Positions 30,774 to 31,540 of a DNA stretch of 31,540 nucleotides are shown one piece after another; within the stretch, counting starts at the first letter, position 1, and every line of letters begins with the position of its first letter. This DNA comes from a virus: positions 1 to 31,540 of IMG/VR virus record IMGVR_UViG_3300030339_000168; one strand, 5' to 3'. A model generated the notes under the pieces. That model searched no databases and was not told where the DNA came from. It was given only the letters and a program-made list of their open reading frames with translations. Position numbers and translations under genes: made by a program.

Positions 30774-30801
30774 AAAACCCCTGTATTTCTACAAGGGTTT
30801 T
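30774..30801 (-). terminator. Intrinsic terminator after the major-tail unit
   Basis: AAAACCC-C-TGT (30774-30784) pairs with ACA-A-GGGTTTT (30791-30801) around a 6-base loop with one C/A mismatch. On the - strand it is followed by TTTTGTGTTTTAT. It sits just after the stop of the 85-residue gene at 30805. Confidence 0.75.
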
Positions 30802-30804
30802 GAT

Positions 30805-31062
30805 TTATACGGGTTCAATACTCGAATCTTTATGTTTGCACATTCGGATATAATTAGCGTACCCATCAGCAACTCCTTCCGGTATTCGTATCGCAGTAGA
30901 TTTATTGTTGGTCAAAGTAAACGGATGCCATTCTTTCAAATAACCATCTGCCACTTTTACAATAAACATCATTTCAACTTCTACCTTCAAATCCTCAGCA
31001 ATAGGAATCACTTCATTTTTGACCTCTATTGTCGGTTTGATGTAATGCCTATTCTTACTCAT
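30805..31062 (-). CDS. Small hypothetical protein following the major tail gene
   Basis: The 85-residue protein starts MSKNRHYIKPTIEVKNEVIP and includes DLKVEVEMMFIVKVADGYLKE and ATAIRIPEG-like turns. It is beta-rich. It begins 1 base after the major-tail-like gene's stop. It could be a tail tube accessory or connector, but there is no family call. Confidence 0.5.
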   Translation of the reverse strand: MSKNRHYIKPTIEVKNEVIPIAEDLKVEVEMMFIVKVADGYLKEWHPFTLTNNKSTAIRIPEGVADGYANYIRMCKHKDSSIEPV

Positions 31063-31063
31063 C

Positions 31064-31540
31064 TTACGGAGTTTTTGTTAATGCTACAAAGTCAGCAAGT
31101 TCACCAGCAGAATCACCAGCCAATACAGTTCCGGTTACATCCAGAGTGAAAGACTCAGCACCAGTTTTCTTCCATACGGAAACAAGTTCTACGTGAGTGA
31201 AAACCAATCCCCATTCTTTGTACATGAATTTAATCATCTTCACTGATGGAATGATCTGAGAAGAATAACCAGTTGCGGTGTACCCAGATTCAAACAATGT
31301 TGGAGCAGTAACGGCAATATCGCTGTAGAATAATCCAAGAATGTCATTGCTGACATCAGGAATACGCAAAGTGAATCCGAACGATCCAGAGGCATACGAT
31401 ACATTGATCGGAGCAGCCTTCTGATCCACAAAAGTTTCCGTCTTTGCACCCTGAGCCTGGTCGATAGATAATGAGCTTTTCAGCGTGTAAAAAGCCTCAT
31501 TCCAAGTAGTACCTGCCCCAACTGCTGCCCTGTCTGCGAT
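31064..31540 (-). CDS. Major tail-like protein, C-terminal part (5' end outside the window)
   Basis: The frame is open to the right edge, giving at least 158 residues (visible start IADRAAVGAGTTWNEAFYTL, end LADFVALTKTP). An apparent GTG start at 31429 is not needed because the frame continues upstream without a stop. Beta-rich composition, length and position upstream of the chaperone and tape measure genes suggest the tail tube subunit. This is inferred from order; motifs alone do not prove it. Confidence 0.5.
   Translation of the reverse strand: MADRAAVGAGTTWNEAFYTLKSSLSIDQAQGAKTETFVDQKAAPINVSYASGSFGFTLRIPDVSNDILGLFYSDIAVTAPTLFESGYTATGYSSQIIPSVKMIKFMYKEWGLVFTHVELVSVWKKTGAESFTLDVTGTVLAGDSAGELADFVALTKTP

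Noticed and set aside
31064-31429. Gene starting with GTG at 31429
   Set aside because: The same frame stays open to the right edge, so it is the C-terminal part of a longer gene.

Overview
The window reads as part of the genome of a long-tailed (siphovirus-like) double-stranded DNA phage or prophage of a Bacteroidetes host. The phage call rests on a portal-like protein, a 1687-residue tape measure protein, distal-tail and tail-hub-like proteins, and a replication/recombination operon. The host call rests on inference from three things: several TAnnTTTG promoter boxes (the Bacteroidetes primary-sigma -7 consensus), Bacteroidetes-type families (FISUMP tail proteins, DUF3127-like and DUF4494-like proteins), and A-rich translation starts without Shine-Dalgarno sequences. 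No integrase, terminase, major capsid protein, lysin, tRNA or CRISPR array was found, so the genome continues beyond both ends and its lifestyle cannot be decided here.

Region 1 (1-12808, + strand) is a tightly packed early/middle operon with many 4-41 base overlaps. It runs: the tail end of an unknown gene; an SMC/SbcC-like ATPase; a small membrane coiled-coil protein; small proteins including a lipoprotein; an SF2 helicase with a C-terminal zinc ribbon; a VRR-NUC nuclease; an OB-fold SSB-like protein; a small DNA-binding-like protein; a D5-type SF3 helicase; a run of small proteins; a DUF4494-like protein; an HU-like protein; and then a recombination set (an OB-like candidate, a DnaQ-like exonuclease, a YqaJ exonuclease). 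A bidirectional terminator at 12815-12842 closes it.

Region 2 (12846-15299, - strand) holds a small unknown protein, the portal-like protein and a membrane-anchored coiled-coil protein. Region 3 (15404-19308, + strand) is an island inside the - strand late genes. It contains a micro-operon (22-residue peptide, polytopic membrane protein, HTH protein), a PAPS-reductase-like PP-loop protein behind a promoter and a strong hairpin, and a probable virion cluster (Gly-rich protein with a CCC motif, decoration-like beta protein, small proteins). Three intrinsic terminators punctuate it.

Region 4 (19310 to the right end, - strand, read right to left) is the tail module: major-tail-like protein (cut by the window edge), small proteins, a probable tail assembly chaperone pair, a terminator and new promoter, tape measure, distal tail protein, tail hub, then two receptor-binding-like proteins. 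Each of these two carries a FISUMP domain whose halves are in swapped order.

The most interesting items are the circularly permuted FISUMP domains, the SSB-like C-terminal tip shared by the SSB-like protein and the D5 helicase, the displaced portal gene, the hairpin leader of the PP-loop gene, and the + strand virion-like cluster with its CCC protein.
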